Notes: a model not told the origin generated them from the letters alone. A stretch of DNA of 64,000 nt from Lojkania enalia (GCA_010094045.1 ML986584.1:62001-126000), one strand, 5' to 3'; shown: positions 1-11,280, counted from the first letter of the stretch. Made by a program: numbers and translations.

Positions 1-1535
1 ATAGAGTACTAGTTATCTAAAATTAATTAAATTTATCTAATACTTATTTATTTATCTACCCTTTTTATAGTTTTAAATATTAACTTCTATTTAGAATAAT
101 ATTTTTTCTATTCTATTAGCTTAAACTATATCTCTATATTTCTTATTATATTAAATAAACTCTAATAGTATTATATAAGCCTAATTAAACTATATACTAT
201 TTTTAGGCGAAGTATAATAGTAGCTTTAAATAAAGTAACCTCTATTTTTATAGGTAAAATAGGTATTCTATTATTTTTAAACTTTTAACTCTTTCTTAAC
301 AATATTTCTTATTTTCTCTAGTAGCTAAGACCTTATATTTAGATGTTATATAAGTCTATAATTAGCTATTAGCATCTAGTCTATAATATTATTAATAGTA
401 GCTAATAGTTATAGTTATAAGAGTAGCGTAAGTAGCTATCTCTAACTATTTCTTATCTAACTAGTCTTTCTTCTACTAAAGGACTATATAAAAGTACTAT
501 TAAGTTTAGCTATTTTAAGATAATTATTAAGAATATAAAGTTTCTATATAAAGGTTATATATAATATAAAGTCTTTTTTACTAATACTATTAATTATTAA
601 TTAGTAGAGCTTAGAATAAATCTTCTCTTCTAGATTTTATATCTTAACTTAGTCTAAATAAGAATTATATAATACTTTTATAGAGAGATAATTATATTTA
701 ACTAAAAACTTAATAAAAGTTTTATTATCTTATTTTAGAATTTTAAACTTAATTCTAGTTTATTTCTAATAGTAGAAGTTATTATATTATATATTTATAA
801 TTGTCTAGAATTTATTATAGATAAAAATATTTATAGTAATATATTTTTTATATAACTAAAAATATATTCTAGTATTATTCTTATAAAATAATATTATATA
901 GGCTACTACTATTATATTTATTAAGCTTATAGATAAACTATTAATATAGATTTTAGTCTTTATACTACTTTTCTAAATAGAATATATTTTATAATTTTTT
1001 TAAAACTTATCTAGCTTATTAAATATAGTTTTTATATAAATAGGCTTAATAGTTATTAATAATATAGTTAGTAAAATACTTTTTTTAAGAGCTAAATACT
1101 TATTTAATTACTTCTTAAGTTTCTAATAAAAGCTTATTCTTTTAAGTTACTATTACTACTTTTCTTTTTCTAGGTATTCTAGCCTAGCTACTATTTTAGT
1201 AAACTATCTCTATATAGTTACTATATTAAATTCTTATTCTACTAGTCTATTTTAGTTTATAACTTTATATAGTAGTAGATCTATTTAGTAGTTAAGATAG
1301 AATTTAGTATAGTATAAGTTTTAATAAATTAAAAAGATCTAAGAATATAATAGAATTAGATATAATAAGAATCTATTATTATTAAAGTTAGAAAAAGAAA
1401 AGAAAAGGTATATAGTAGTAAAATATATATTATTTACTTATTTTAGTCTAGGAAAATATAGAGTTATATAAAAGTAACTACTATTATAGTATTATAGGAA
1501 TAGAATTAAATTATAAACTAGGACTTTTATATATA
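1..1535 (-). mobile_element. Ty3/gypsy LTR retrotransposon, 5' part, RIP-mutated, cut by window edge
   Basis: Read on the minus strand, this stretch matches the 5' LTR and following internal region of the complete element at 17483-24842, for example the shared blocks around 1280-1500 and 17500-17800. The LTR lies at about 1333-1535 and the body runs left out of the window. The first 240 bases contain no CA and no TG dinucleotide, as expected after RIP. No open frame survives. The assignment rests on the match to the full copy, not on any readable protein here. Confidence 0.8.
1333..1535 (-). repeat. 5' LTR of the truncated gypsy element
   Basis: The reverse complement aligns along its length with the LTRs at 17483-17684 and 24641-24842, differing mostly by C/T and G/A changes. 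The outer boundary is approximate to a few bases. Confidence 0.75.
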
Positions 1536-2290
1536 AAAAAAGTTATTAGATTATATAAAACGGTAATATATAATACTATAATAATAGTAAAAGGTAATAG
1601 TTTAGATACTAGTAATAAGCCTAAAACTAGCTCTAAAATTTCTAATTAGAAAATATTAGTTTTAAATACTATTTATTTAAAATTAGAAGATTTAGATAAT
1701 TATATAAATTTAAAAATACTCTATATTCTATATTAGAATTTTTACTACTTTTTATAACTAATAAAAAAATAAAAGAGTAAATATATAGTAATAGTATCTA
1801 TTTAGAAGTATATTTAATAGTATATAATTTTAGCCTATACTAACTAAAAAATAGATAAAAGTCTTTTTTAAGAGGATGTAAAATATATAGTAATAAATAT
1901 TCTAAACCTTTTAATTATAGTAGAGTTATAAATATTACTATTACTATTATTATAGTAATTATAATATTTTTAGTTCTATACTTTTATTTCTATAAGAAAA
2001 AGTATCTAGCGTATATTAAGGAGCTTAAAATTTAGTATAATATAGCTACTTAGTTTAAATATAGAGTAATTTTAGTTAATAGTAAAATAATAATATAATA
2101 TTAAAATCCTCCTTTAAAGATTATATAAATATCTTTCTTAATATACGTCTACTAACTATTATTTAACTAGATATAGATAATATTGTATAAGGTTAAGGTT
2201 ATTACGAAATATACTATATAAGTTCCCGCAATTTGATAAATTTTATACTTAATATTAACACCCCCAAGAAAAAAAAAATTAAAAATTAAG
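1536..2290. other. RIP-mutated AT-rich DNA, no recognisable gene
   Basis: Very AT-rich with CpA/TpG nearly absent and no open frame. I could not match it to the elements in the large block. Normal base composition returns after about 2290. Confidence 0.7.
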
Positions 2291-2403
2291 TTAAGAATAA
2301 AAGTAGAACTGTGCGTATAGAAACCTAAACGAGATTCTACAAATTCTAAGCTACTTATCTGACCGAAAATACATCCCAGTTGTGGGAAAGCTAGGCTATC
2401 TCG

Positions 2404-2661
2404 CTACGACAGGGGTATAGCTACTGGCCCAGCCAGGGTCGCAGGAGCAAGATCATTTACATCATCTGGCTGCTGAACGGTTACCACTGCAAAAACGACT
2501 CCATTTAGACCCTGCGGTACATTTGCAGTTCCCTTCCCCTTTGTTGTTATATTCAGAGGTGTATACACTGGTTTATTAAGCTGATTAATCCATCCAATGA
2601 ATAATTGCTTACTGGCTTCGGTGACGAACGGCGTTTGCATAGGATCCCATGTGAACTCCCT
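2404..2661 (-). pseudogene. C-terminal relic of a ferritin-like (Rds1/desiccation-related type) protein
   Basis: The minus frame gives about 85 residues that look like the C-terminal end of fungal ferritin-like Rds1-type proteins: FTWDPMQTPFVTEAS, then NVPQGLNGVVFAVVT and finally TLAGPVAIPLS before a TAG at 2404-2406. The family match begins abruptly just after an in-frame TAG at 2662-2664, and nothing upstream continues it. The four-helix ferritin-like domain that should precede this tail is missing. It is therefore a truncated 3' remnant next to a RIP-mutated block, not a working gene. The family name is from memory of conserved motifs, so moderate confidence. Confidence 0.7.
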
Positions 2662-3226
2662 CTATGGCGCCGTCTTTTTGATATTTTGAATATATGTGAG
2701 GATTTTGTTTTTCAATACGAAAATTTGAAAATCAATACGCTCCCAAACCGTCAAGAGTGGGCGAAAAACAGAGTATTGAATTTTTCAATATCATAATTTT
2801 TGGCATATTGAGTATTGAATGCAGCACTGCATATTAGCATGGTTCATGCCAACAAAATACTGCCAAGTCGTAGATGTTCATTCAAGATTCTATTTTCGAG
2901 AACAGCTAATTCATTCTCCCGCATTGCGAACTCAGAATTTTGAAAATACCACGAGGAGCCGATCACATCCCAGGAGCTGTCGGTCGTGCTTTTCGTTGTG
3001 CACACGGCTAAAACCCAACACATGTTAAAGTCAATCCCCAGCGTCGTCGTCGTCGTCGCCGTCGTCGTCATCGTCCTCCTGTTCCTGTTATGAAACCCGT
3101 GGTCAGCTAAGGGCCAATAGGGAGTCATGAACAAAATCGCTAGCCTACCTTTATCTCGAGAGCCGATGTCATGAGCTCTAGCATCTGGGATCAATTAGCT
3201 TGCCGCGCTTGGCTTTTTGAAAGCCA
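2662..3226. other. Intergenic DNA between ferritin-like relic and vWA gene
   Basis: No convincing gene. It holds a region rich in inverted TTCAATAC/GTATTGAA motifs (about 2670-2815) and a GTC trinucleotide run (3042-3080). A 116-codon minus-strand frame (2844-3194) has no recognisable domain and is not called. Confidence 0.6.
3042..3080. repeat. GTC/GAC trinucleotide microsatellite
   Basis: Imperfect run of GTC units (GTC x5, GCC, GTC x3, ATC, GTC) about 150 bp past the 3' end of the ankyrin-vWA gene. Confidence 0.9.
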
Positions 3227-4681
3227 TCAACGCACCAATTTACGCTTGTTGTTGTCAGCCATGTAAATGATGTCCTCAGTGACCCAATCAGCTGCATTCG
3301 GTTAGCATACGTTATTTGGTGCTTGGTGGGCCTTTGTGCTAACTCGTGGAACAGCTGATGTATCTACCAACTGTCTTGTGCCTGCTTAGCTGCTTCAACA
3401 TTTTCGCGGCTTCCTCGTCTTCTCCAATGAGGACGAACTGAAAGATGATGGCTTGTAGACGTCAATATTCACAACATAACAAGTTTACCGGCAAGCTACA
3501 TACCTTGCGCATCCTGCGGAACTTTGTGGGTGTCCTGGAGTGCCTTGACCGACTTCTCTATGTTGCCGATTATGGTGTCCTTCTCCCCGGAATCAATCTA
3601 GCGATAGTGTTAGCCGTCTAGAAATTATCTAGTTTGTCCAGCTACCCATGTTGCCAACATACCTCACCGTCGGTGATGACCATGATTAGCAGTGGCTTTA
3701 CGAATTCTGTTTTGCGACGGAACACAAAAGGATCCAAAATTGTTTCCTTCAGTGCGGTCCCAATTGGGGTGCCTCCTCCAAAACTATGCTTGTCGATGAG
3801 AGCATCGACGGCATTCGGGTCGTCGATGTTGACAATTTTGTTGAGAGCCTTCCCCTTAATGGGCTTGTTCATGAATTGGATGCGTCTGATGCCACTCTTC
3901 TTGAGAGCGGGGGCGGATGGAGCTGCGTCTTCTTCGTGAGACAGCGAGGCATGGATCGTCGTGATGGCTTTGAGTCCTAGCTTGAGGGCTGGAATTCTGC
4001 GGCCCTCCTCTTGGAACTCCATTGATCCGCTGTCATCTGTCCCAAAGTCAGCTTCTATGATGTCCCAGAATGAGAAGGGTTTCGCTTACCAATCAGGATG
4101 ACAACATCGTAGATTGTCAAGATGCTCAAGCCTACAGCTTCTTCTTCAGTGACGCCAAGATCCCCAACACTCCAGGCGGCCTCGGTGGCTCTTTGTACCA
4201 CTGGCTTAAGCATTTCTTCCAGCGAATCGCCGGGAAAGAAGGATCTCAGTTTTGCCTTCTTCTCGACAAAGTTCTTGACATGTGTTCTGCATTGCGCTGT
4301 CAGACCCGTCTTGTTAGCCTATAACAACCCGTCACAAGTTAGCGGCTGGCAGTCAACGGGTTCCTCTATCTCTCCTACCGTCTTTCCGGCTTTCGACCAG
4401 AGGAGTAGCCTGGCTGCCTCCTTGTGTCCATGGTCCTGCGCTAGCTTCAGAGGACCGTCTCCTAGCACATCTGGCTCGAAAATTGCTGAGGGAAGATTGT
4501 TGCGTCCAATCAGATACTGAATGATCTCGGTGTGACCTTTCTCAGCAGCCTTCGACAGGACCGAGGTGCGACATGTTGGGCAGATTAGTTCTGCCTTGAA
4601 ATTATCTGGCCTTGGTTTTCGCTCCACAAAGGCCTTGACTGCATTCAGATCGCCGTTAGAGACATCGTCAAGGAGGGTCAT
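3227..4681 (-). CDS. Ankyrin repeat - von Willebrand factor A (vWA) domain protein
   Basis: Six exons on the minus strand (4681-4379, 4318-4090, 4036-3663, 3597-3504, 3451-3368, 3291-3227) give 382 residues in one frame. Introns are GT-AG and 52-76 nt. Residues 1-101 hold about three ankyrin-like repeats (NGDLNAVKAFVE, AAEKGHTEIIQYLI, DHGHKEAARLLLW). A linker follows, then a vWA domain with a complete metal-ion-dependent adhesion site: DDSGS at 178-182, Thr267 in GGGTPIG, and Asp299 in VITDGE. There is no signal peptide, so it is probably intracellular. An in-frame ATG at 4774 would add 31 residues; I prefer 4681 because the ankyrin fold begins there. vWA MIDAS domains bind protein ligands through a metal; the partner is unknown. 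It is divergent from the protease gene at 4889, about 210 bp away. A second vWA gene lies at 9709-11063. Confidence 0.85.
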
Positions 4682-4888
4682 CGCGGCGATGTGGGGATGT
4701 GGAGTGCTGGAGGTGATTACAGAAGTGACAGATACCCCGCACAGGCTCGGGCTGCTGACGTGGAAGCCTGTCAAGGCCCCGCTATGCGCCCATGTTCACT
4801 CAGCCTAGTTTCACTGACTTTGACAAACTCAGATCACCCTCTCTCCCGCTTTCCGAGAGAGTTCCAGCGATTGTAACCCCAATCCAAT

Positions 4889-6262
4889 ATGACGGAGAAC
4901 CAGCCCCTAAGGGCCAGCGATGAGCCGTACAAATGGATCTGTAGGATTCAAACGACCTGGGATGGTACGTACGATTATCTAAACTCCGAGGCTCGGTACA
5001 CTATCCATGGTGTAGCACTGACACAAGACCCACAGACAAAGAAACGAGAGGAACGGGCTTTCTCGTTAACATCCCGCGGACGGACGTACGATGCATCGTG
5101 ACCGCGGGACACAACCTCGTCCGGCCGCCTCTCAATCAAGGAGGCCAGAACCTCAAGCCTAAAGAGGTCAAACTGACCTTCGTGGAGAAGAAAGAGTCAT
5201 ACATATCCAAGCCCTCCGAATGGAATGTGAATGAGATATACCAAGATCATCCAGTTGATGACAACGCGGCCTATGACTACGCACTCATTGCCGTAGCCGA
5301 ACAGGATGCGAAGGGGAAGGTGTTCGAGCGCGGCGGCTTTGGGTACACCATACGCGTCACCGAGGATGTTATCAACCATTCGCAAGTCAGTGTTTATGGA
5401 TATCCCATCGACATGAAGGATAACGAACCGTTTGTTCCGAAAGGCGGAAGGGGGTCGGCCCGCGTGGAGCATAAGCGGATCCTGTACGACATAAACACAG
5501 CGGTGGGTGTCAGTGGCGGCCCAGTCTGGATCAGCCATCGCACTGGTGACAATACAGTCGTGGGCATCCAGTGAGAGACATCGATCCCACGTATAGACCC
5601 CAGCTGACATGAACTGCAGCAACTATGGGAAGAAGCCGGGCAAACACGAAGCTTACGCCACCTGGCTGACGCTGGAAGTTCTGGAGAAAATGCTCAAATG
5701 GATCAAATACCCAGGATCAAGTCAGTCAGTACAAGTGATGTTCAGGGAGCCAAAGGGGGCCATTAATTCCGATTATTTCCTCTGCATGCCCAAGAAACCA
5801 TCAAATTCCGCCATATCACGGTGTAATGCATTTTCCGTCCGCGGAACCTCTACCGATGCCACGACCAACTTCGCCTTCATCCCCATCGAGGCACAGTCAT
5901 ACCGGGAATCAACGTCAGGAGCGAACCAGCACACCAATATCTATATCATCAGACCCCAAGGGTCAGCTCTTGGACTTGCATCATATGGGAAGAATGTCGT
6001 GTTCGCTGCCTATGAGCCCGTCCAGGAGCAGGCGTGGTTTACTGTAGAAAAGTTAAGCCCGTCGAGGGAGATCTACGTGATCCGGAAAAAGAGGATATTG
6101 GATGAGAAGAATCCTGAATATGTGAGAATCAATTGCGAGACGATCAAGAAATCAAGTCAAGTGGCTCTGCAATGCCCTCATCTCGGGCCGAGGGCGAATG
6201 TGGACCTGATACGTACTGAGGATCATCCTGGGAAGCCTGATGTGTGGTTCGAGATCAAATGA
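4889..6262 (+). CDS. Trypsin-like serine protease with C-terminal beta-trefoil-like domain
   Basis: Three exons (4889-4964, 5036-5570, 5620-6262) with introns of 71 and 49 nt encode 417 residues. The N-terminal half is a chymotrypsin-fold protease with the full triad in the expected order: His51 in VTAGHN, Asp106 in YDYALI, Ser185 in GVSGGPVW. Splicing at 5571-5619 restores the family motif GIHNYG after the serine. The C-terminal part, from about residue 235, has alternating hydrophobic strands with NIYIIRPQGSALGL and QAWFTVE, resembling the repeat and QxW motif of ricin-type beta-trefoils. That assignment is tentative. There is no signal peptide, so unlike digestive trypsins it probably acts inside the cell. 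It may share a promoter with the ankyrin-vWA gene. The substrate is unknown. Confidence 0.85.
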
Positions 6263-6501
6263 CCGGTGCCGCCCTGAACCGTACTTTGGCAGATAAGCAA
6301 TGCAAATGAAATACTGCAGCTTCAGTGCCTTTAGTTTCGGGATCTGAGACTTCGCGTTCATGCCGACAGCCGTCGGGAGTTTAAACCAGTGAGCGGGTAA
6401 CACAAAGGGAAAAAAATGACGGTAATGTGGATCATGTATGTTCGCATTCAATTTGTGATATATGGTTTCAAAGACAGCGGCTACCTTCAGCTTGTTCGCC
6501 A

Positions 6502-7612
6502 TCACTGAGGTCTTTCAGGTGAAACTGCTCTTCTCCCATTCCCGTTTCCATTCCCACCGCCACGGCGGTGGTTTCCCCAACAATTGCAGGGTGCGGTGGA
6601 TGTTGTTCCAGCCCTGATCCAGACATCTCCTCCGCACACCCAGCACCTGACTGAACCAAGATCAAACGACAGTGGGAAACCGAAGAAGGCTGAGAAGATG
6701 CCTATGACCCCGAACTGCTTGGTTGATTCTGGTATCAATTCACCGCTGTCGGAAAGCTGGCCTTGCTTAACCCTCTCCTGCCTGTTGACATTGAGCTCCA
6801 CCAGCTCACCCATGCGTGTATAGAAGCAGATGTTGACTTCGGGTGTCGGGCCAGACGTAGAAGTGGCGTTGATCCGCCCGAGCGGCATGACATCATCCGT
6901 GTTGGCAATTCGGGAGTCTATGTGTGTCGCACTACTAGTCAGCATTGACGGGAGGGGACGAACGTTTTGAAGGTGTGAGCGTACCAGTCCAATCATTGTT
7001 ATCGTACAATAGCTGGTGGATGCTGAAATCCTGGTTGCCATAGAACAATGACACCCTGCCCCCAATGATCGTGGCAGACAATCCTGTTCCAGGAACTACT
7101 TTCACGTCGGGAAGTGGCTTCTCGGCGGGCTTCCACGGCTCCATGTAGCCGCCTGAAACGGACTCGCGAAGGTTACCTTCTGGGTCCTGGTAGTAGACAC
7201 GGAGCATTTGGCCATCGTAGACCGCTGCAATGGAGGTTTGGGGGTGCGCTGCAGATATTTTGGAGCCAACTTCCCAGTCGGCAAACTCGTCATCAAATTC
7301 GTGCGTCTGAAGCATGCTGACCGAATCCAGAGAGAATATAGCACGCTAAGGTTGGGGGAAATTAGTCTGCAATGCTTCGAGACTGCGGGGCTCGGTGTTG
7401 AAGACACCTACCTTCGTGCTGTTTTGATTGTAGACGACGTAGGCCGCAGGCGTAGACTCTCGGGCTTCACCCACAATCTCTGGTCTGCCCCAGCCATTTT
7501 CGTAGATTCTCGACCAGATCTTCGTGCTGTTGGGGTCCTGGAGAACATAGTAGTTGACCCCATTGGATTCAGCCACCGCACGAGCCTCTGGGGGCGTTTC
7601 TGGTGTAGGCAT
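6502..7612 (-). CDS. Fungal fucose-specific-lectin-like beta-propeller protein (A)
   Basis: Three exons (7612-7412, 7345-6985, 6917-6502) give 325 residues; introns are 66 and 67 nt. The repeated pattern, for example SIAAVYDGQMLRVYYQDPEG followed by NLRESVSGG, then PGTGLSA and HQLLYDNNDW, matches blades of the Aleuria/Aspergillus fucose lectin fold (PF07938 type), a six-bladed propeller of about 310 residues. There is no signal peptide, as in the cytosolic members of this family. The last ~45 residues form a Gly/Asn/Arg-rich tail (GGGNGNGNGRR) absent from the paralogue at 8011, so the 3' end could be an unrecognised splice. Sugar specificity cannot be read from sequence alone. It is divergent from lectin B across 398 bp. 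Confidence 0.8.
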
Positions 7613-8010
7613 GTTGGCAAAGCTTGACTCGGATTTGAAGTGGAATAGAAAAGACCAAATCTTAGTTCATGAATGCTGTAGAAATCACGGTGTCAACAGC
7701 CAACTTCATCGCTCCCTCTTGGAGCCTGGATCAGCCACTCATCGTGATCGCTCTCGGTTTCGTTTGCCTTCTGGGAATCTCGGCCGTGGTCAACCCAAAT
7801 CCGGCACTTTGGCGCAACTTTTGGGATGCACTCATGGCGTTTGTTTATTGGATCAATGCAACTCGGCTCGGTGGTGTAACATGAGCTGATAAAATGCGTT
7901 GGGGGCCACGCGGCCCACTACTGGTGAGTCATCGCACGCCTTTCTCCGAACGCTCTCCTCATTACCGGTATGATCTCTACTCTTGCTCCACACTACGCAA
8001 AGTGAGGATA
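7613..8010. promoter_or_regulatory. Shared upstream region of the two divergent lectin genes
   Basis: This 398-bp stretch separates the two lectin start codons and must contain both promoters. A 71-codon plus frame at 7669-7884 encodes one hydrophobic stretch (LIVIALGFVCLLGIS) but has no family match, so I do not call it a gene. No defined operator was recognised. Confidence 0.55.
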
Positions 8011-9011
8011 ATGACTACCGCCGAAATTGATCGTTTCTTGGGCGCTCTGGCCGCCACGAAGGCCGGAGAGACATCGTTCTACATCTACAAGAACACAAAC
8101 AACAAAGGCCAAATCGGCTTCGTGGAGAAGACTTTTGCTGATGGGCTGATGTCCCCCGAGACATACATCGGCTCAGCATCGAAGAGCGATGGGCTGGCAT
8201 ACCTAGCAGACAAGAAGGGGGTAAGTGTGGATCACGTCCGAATAGTCAGTTACCTGAACGGTTAATAATCACTTGTAGAGGCTGGTGGTTTATGTGAGCG
8301 ACGAAGGTATCCTCCTGGACCATGAGTACTGCGAAGTGGACGGTATCCCGGATTGGAATGCCGGGGACATTGGCCAGCTCAAGGTCGCTGTCTACCCACA
8401 GACCAAGTTGGCCGCCGTCAGCAGAGATGATCGGCGTTTCCTGTACTTCCAATCACCCTCGGGCGATTTGCACGAGATGCAGTACTCCGATTCGTCTTGG
8501 CAGCTCCCTGTGGTTATTGCAGAAGCCAAACCTAGCACTGGAGCAGGTCTCTCGGCAATCGCTGCTCCCGACGGCGGGCGCATTTTCTATCATTACCACG
8601 ATGACCTCTCCAATCCCATTCACCAAGTTGTGTTTGGAGGAGGATCATGGAAAGGTATACCCTCTTACTCTCCTGTCTACCCTTCTCTTTACATGGAAGA
8701 AATTGTATGTTTACTTACTTCTTCTTGTCCATTAAGACTACCCTGTCACGAACACTTCAAACGCCTTGCTCAACTCTCGCATTCTGGCGGTTGGCTTTAA
8801 CAATGACTACGTCCTCTACTTCCAGACCAGCGACAACTCTTTCATGTCACTTCGACACTTGAACAACGAACATGAGACGCTCGTCAAGGTCGGGACCATG
8901 ACTTCCGAGGGCTTCAAACCAGACTCGACGAAGCAGTTTGGGAATGTGATATTTTGTCCTGGATCATGGCCAGACTTCAATGTCGGTAGCGTTAGCTGCG
9001 TTGTCATGTAA
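8011..9011 (+). CDS. Fungal fucose-specific-lectin-like beta-propeller protein (B)
   Basis: Three exons (8011-8220, 8279-8654, 8737-9011), introns 58 and 82 nt, give 286 residues. It is clearly paralogous to lectin A: both carry a PGTGLSA/STGAGLSA blade, an IHQ-type strand, and the closing motif P(E/D)STKQFG followed by GSV.C. Blade motifs include KLAAVSRDDRRFLYFQSPSG and NSRILAVGFNNDYVLYFQ. There is no signal peptide. An upstream in-frame ATG at 7894 exists, but the start at 8011 fits the paralogue length better. Proteins of this fold bind L-fucose and can be toxic to grazing animals, but residue-level evidence for binding is not available here. Confidence 0.8.
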
Positions 9012-9708
9012 GGCAACGTAAGGTACGTGCACACAGCAGGCAGAGCTGGATAGCACAAAATATGAATGTATTAGAGAGCATTGAGCCGAGATATATCTCA
9101 TTTGCGATGCCAAGTGAATCAGCGCAAATGCTCTTTGGCTGTGCAGTTATCCCAAGTGTGTGCCTACCGTGCATATATCCCAAAACCATGTATGGTTTCG
9201 GACTGTGGCCTCATGTAACCGACACCGCGACGCTCCTGAGACGCCCGTACGTAGAAGTGGTGTCTCTCTGCAGGACAGCGTCAGGACAGATCATGATTAA
9301 GATATCGTCTTGCAGCCCCGTCAAGGGCAGCTACCCCTGCGTGGAATAAGAAACTGGATGGAGAGTGCAACAGGAGAGAAAGTGCAGCGCGGGTTGTTCC
9401 CGAAAACTCAACGAGGAATGCGCGGTCCCTGGTTACATGGTTTGCGATAGTGGTAAGAGTGAGCAATTAGCAGGGTCTCCCATATGGTCAGTGTTCTCAG
9501 ATGAGCGATAAGCTTTCTCTGCTTGACCAAATTTACAAATTTGAAATCACTTTCAACCGCCCCTTCCTTCCCGGATACCCTTGAACTTTTGCTATCGATA
9601 TGACTTGTGCAGTACAACAAGGCCTTGATAACTCTTGTCTCTCCTTCCTCCAAGGGGCAATAATGAAGAGTCCCAAGCTTACATCTAGGCAGGCTCATTG
9701 TTCCTCGT
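9012..9708. other. Intergenic region between convergent lectin B and vWA2 genes
   Basis: Probably the two 3' UTRs. A 95-codon plus frame (9062-9349) shows no domain. No repeat or RNA gene recognised. Confidence 0.6.
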
Positions 9709-11063
9709 TCATTCAAGATTCTCGTCCTCATCCCCTTCATTCTCTTCGGTATCTTCTTCATCAAACTTTTATAGGTATTGAAGTCAGCAACTCTTCGAGA
9801 TAGCTAAACCGAAATAAAGAAATGGGATATTTACCCATTCATCGATAGCTCCGACCAGGAGTTTCGCAAGCTGTTGCCAATAGTGTATGTGGTTAGCATT
9901 GACCGTACTGTTGGCTCTTGGGGCCTGGTCACCAAACTGCGTCTTAACGTACCCATATGTCGCTGGCGGATTCGCCCCTGGATCTCAAGAGCAACCTTGC
10001 AGTCTCAATTCCCTCCTCTGTAAGGCTCAGTCAGTCCATTGAGTTCACCTTGGCCGAGTGAATGCACATTACCGGAAATGCAGCTAATCTTATCTTTTAT
10101 ACCCTGATCTCCTTTGAGGTCGGCCAGGAAGGTTATGGCACCCGGGTCGCTACCGACACGTGCGATCTGGAAGGCAACAGCTAGAAACTATTAGAGATAC
10201 TTAACAATACGGTTGGGAAATGGATGAATTACCAGATGCATCATAAGCCGTTCCCCGAAGACTCTTGATAGTGTAAAGAATATTGTCTCTCAGCGCAGAC
10301 CTGTTTTCCCCACAGGGCTTAGAAGAGAGAATATCGTTAGCGTTCACTTCTTGTCGAGATATTTCATCATTCTTACCTTCCCATCCGTCACAATTATGAC
10401 AAGCACAGGCTTTTGGAGCCGATTTTCCTGTGCAGGCTTGACGACCAATGGCATGGCTACCTTCTTCCACATCTCTGTCCCCAGTTTCGTCCACCCGTAG
10501 AACTGAACACCTCTGAGGATCTCATCAACCCTTCCCTCCTCTCGAACAGCATCATACTTTGATTCATGATTCAAGAACCGTATGCTAATGCCGTCCGGAT
10601 CAAAATGATTGGTGACGGAGACGATTCGTTGAAGGAATGTACGGAGGGCGGCTATTCGATGGCCATTTTCTTCATCTCTCATGGAAGTGCTATCATCTAT
10701 TTCAGAACAAGAGTCAGCTTAACGCTACCCCCTCCTTATTGACATCACGCCTATCAGGGAGTCTCGACTTACCTAGGAGCAAGACGATGTCGTAGAGCGA
10801 GAGACGGGCGAGGCGCTGAGCAATCTCGGGTGATGAGATGAGCCTTGGGTGCACATTTTGGACGTGTTGCACAGACTGTTCCGCAATCTCCTGGAGCTTG
10901 GAACAACTTGGGGGGTAGAAAGCCGTCAGGGAGTGGGAGCAGACGTAATTGGTGAGGTTGACTAGAAAGTTGTCCCGCTCTTGGTTGGGGTTGGGAGCCT
11001 GGTAAAGTTCAATTTAGAATCACATCGTGGGCGAAACGGGGTACGGTTAGCTGATCGTACCAT
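9709..11063 (-). CDS. vWA domain protein with acidic C-terminus
   Basis: Eight exons (11063-11061, 10998-10773, 10696-10377, 10317-10233, 10180-10073, 10017-9953, 9870-9835, 9765-9709) total 900 nt, 299 residues, with introns of 52-82 nt. Exon 1 is only the ATG. The acceptor at 10999 is followed by an exon with an in-frame stop just upstream and no internal ATG, so an isolated start codon is the simplest model. After a helical N-terminus comes a vWA domain with complete MIDAS: DDSTS at 77-81, Thr146 in GWTKLGT, Asp181 in IVTDGK. Later blocks FQIARVGSDPGA and ETARLLL continue the fold. The tail, FDEEDTEENEGDEDENLE, is strongly acidic. It resembles the ankyrin-vWA protein in the vWA core but has no ankyrin repeats. 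Ligand and function are unknown. Confidence 0.85.
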
Positions 11064-11280
11064 TTTGGTTGAATGCAAAAGCTGTAAGAATCCAGAAAGG
11101 ATTCCACAGTGGTGCTCGGTAAGGCGCAAATCTAAGCTAGTTGAAACGCAGAGAAATTCTTTCAGTTTGGCGTGATGTGCGAATGCAACAAGTCAGTCAT
11201 TATCTTTCGGAAAAGAGCATTTGACAAGGCAACCAGCCACTACAGAAGACGATGTTGGTAAGCATCGGGATATCCGCCAC

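Noticed and set aside
2844..3194. 116-codon minus-strand frame
   Set aside because: Partly a translation of the GTC microsatellite (poly-Thr) and shows no domain or splice logic.
7669..7884. 71-codon plus frame with one hydrophobic segment between the lectin genes
   Set aside because: No family match and it lies in the expected shared promoter; a small membrane peptide cannot be excluded but is not supported.
9062..9349. 95-codon plus frame
   Set aside because: No recognisable motif; sits in the 3' region between convergent genes.
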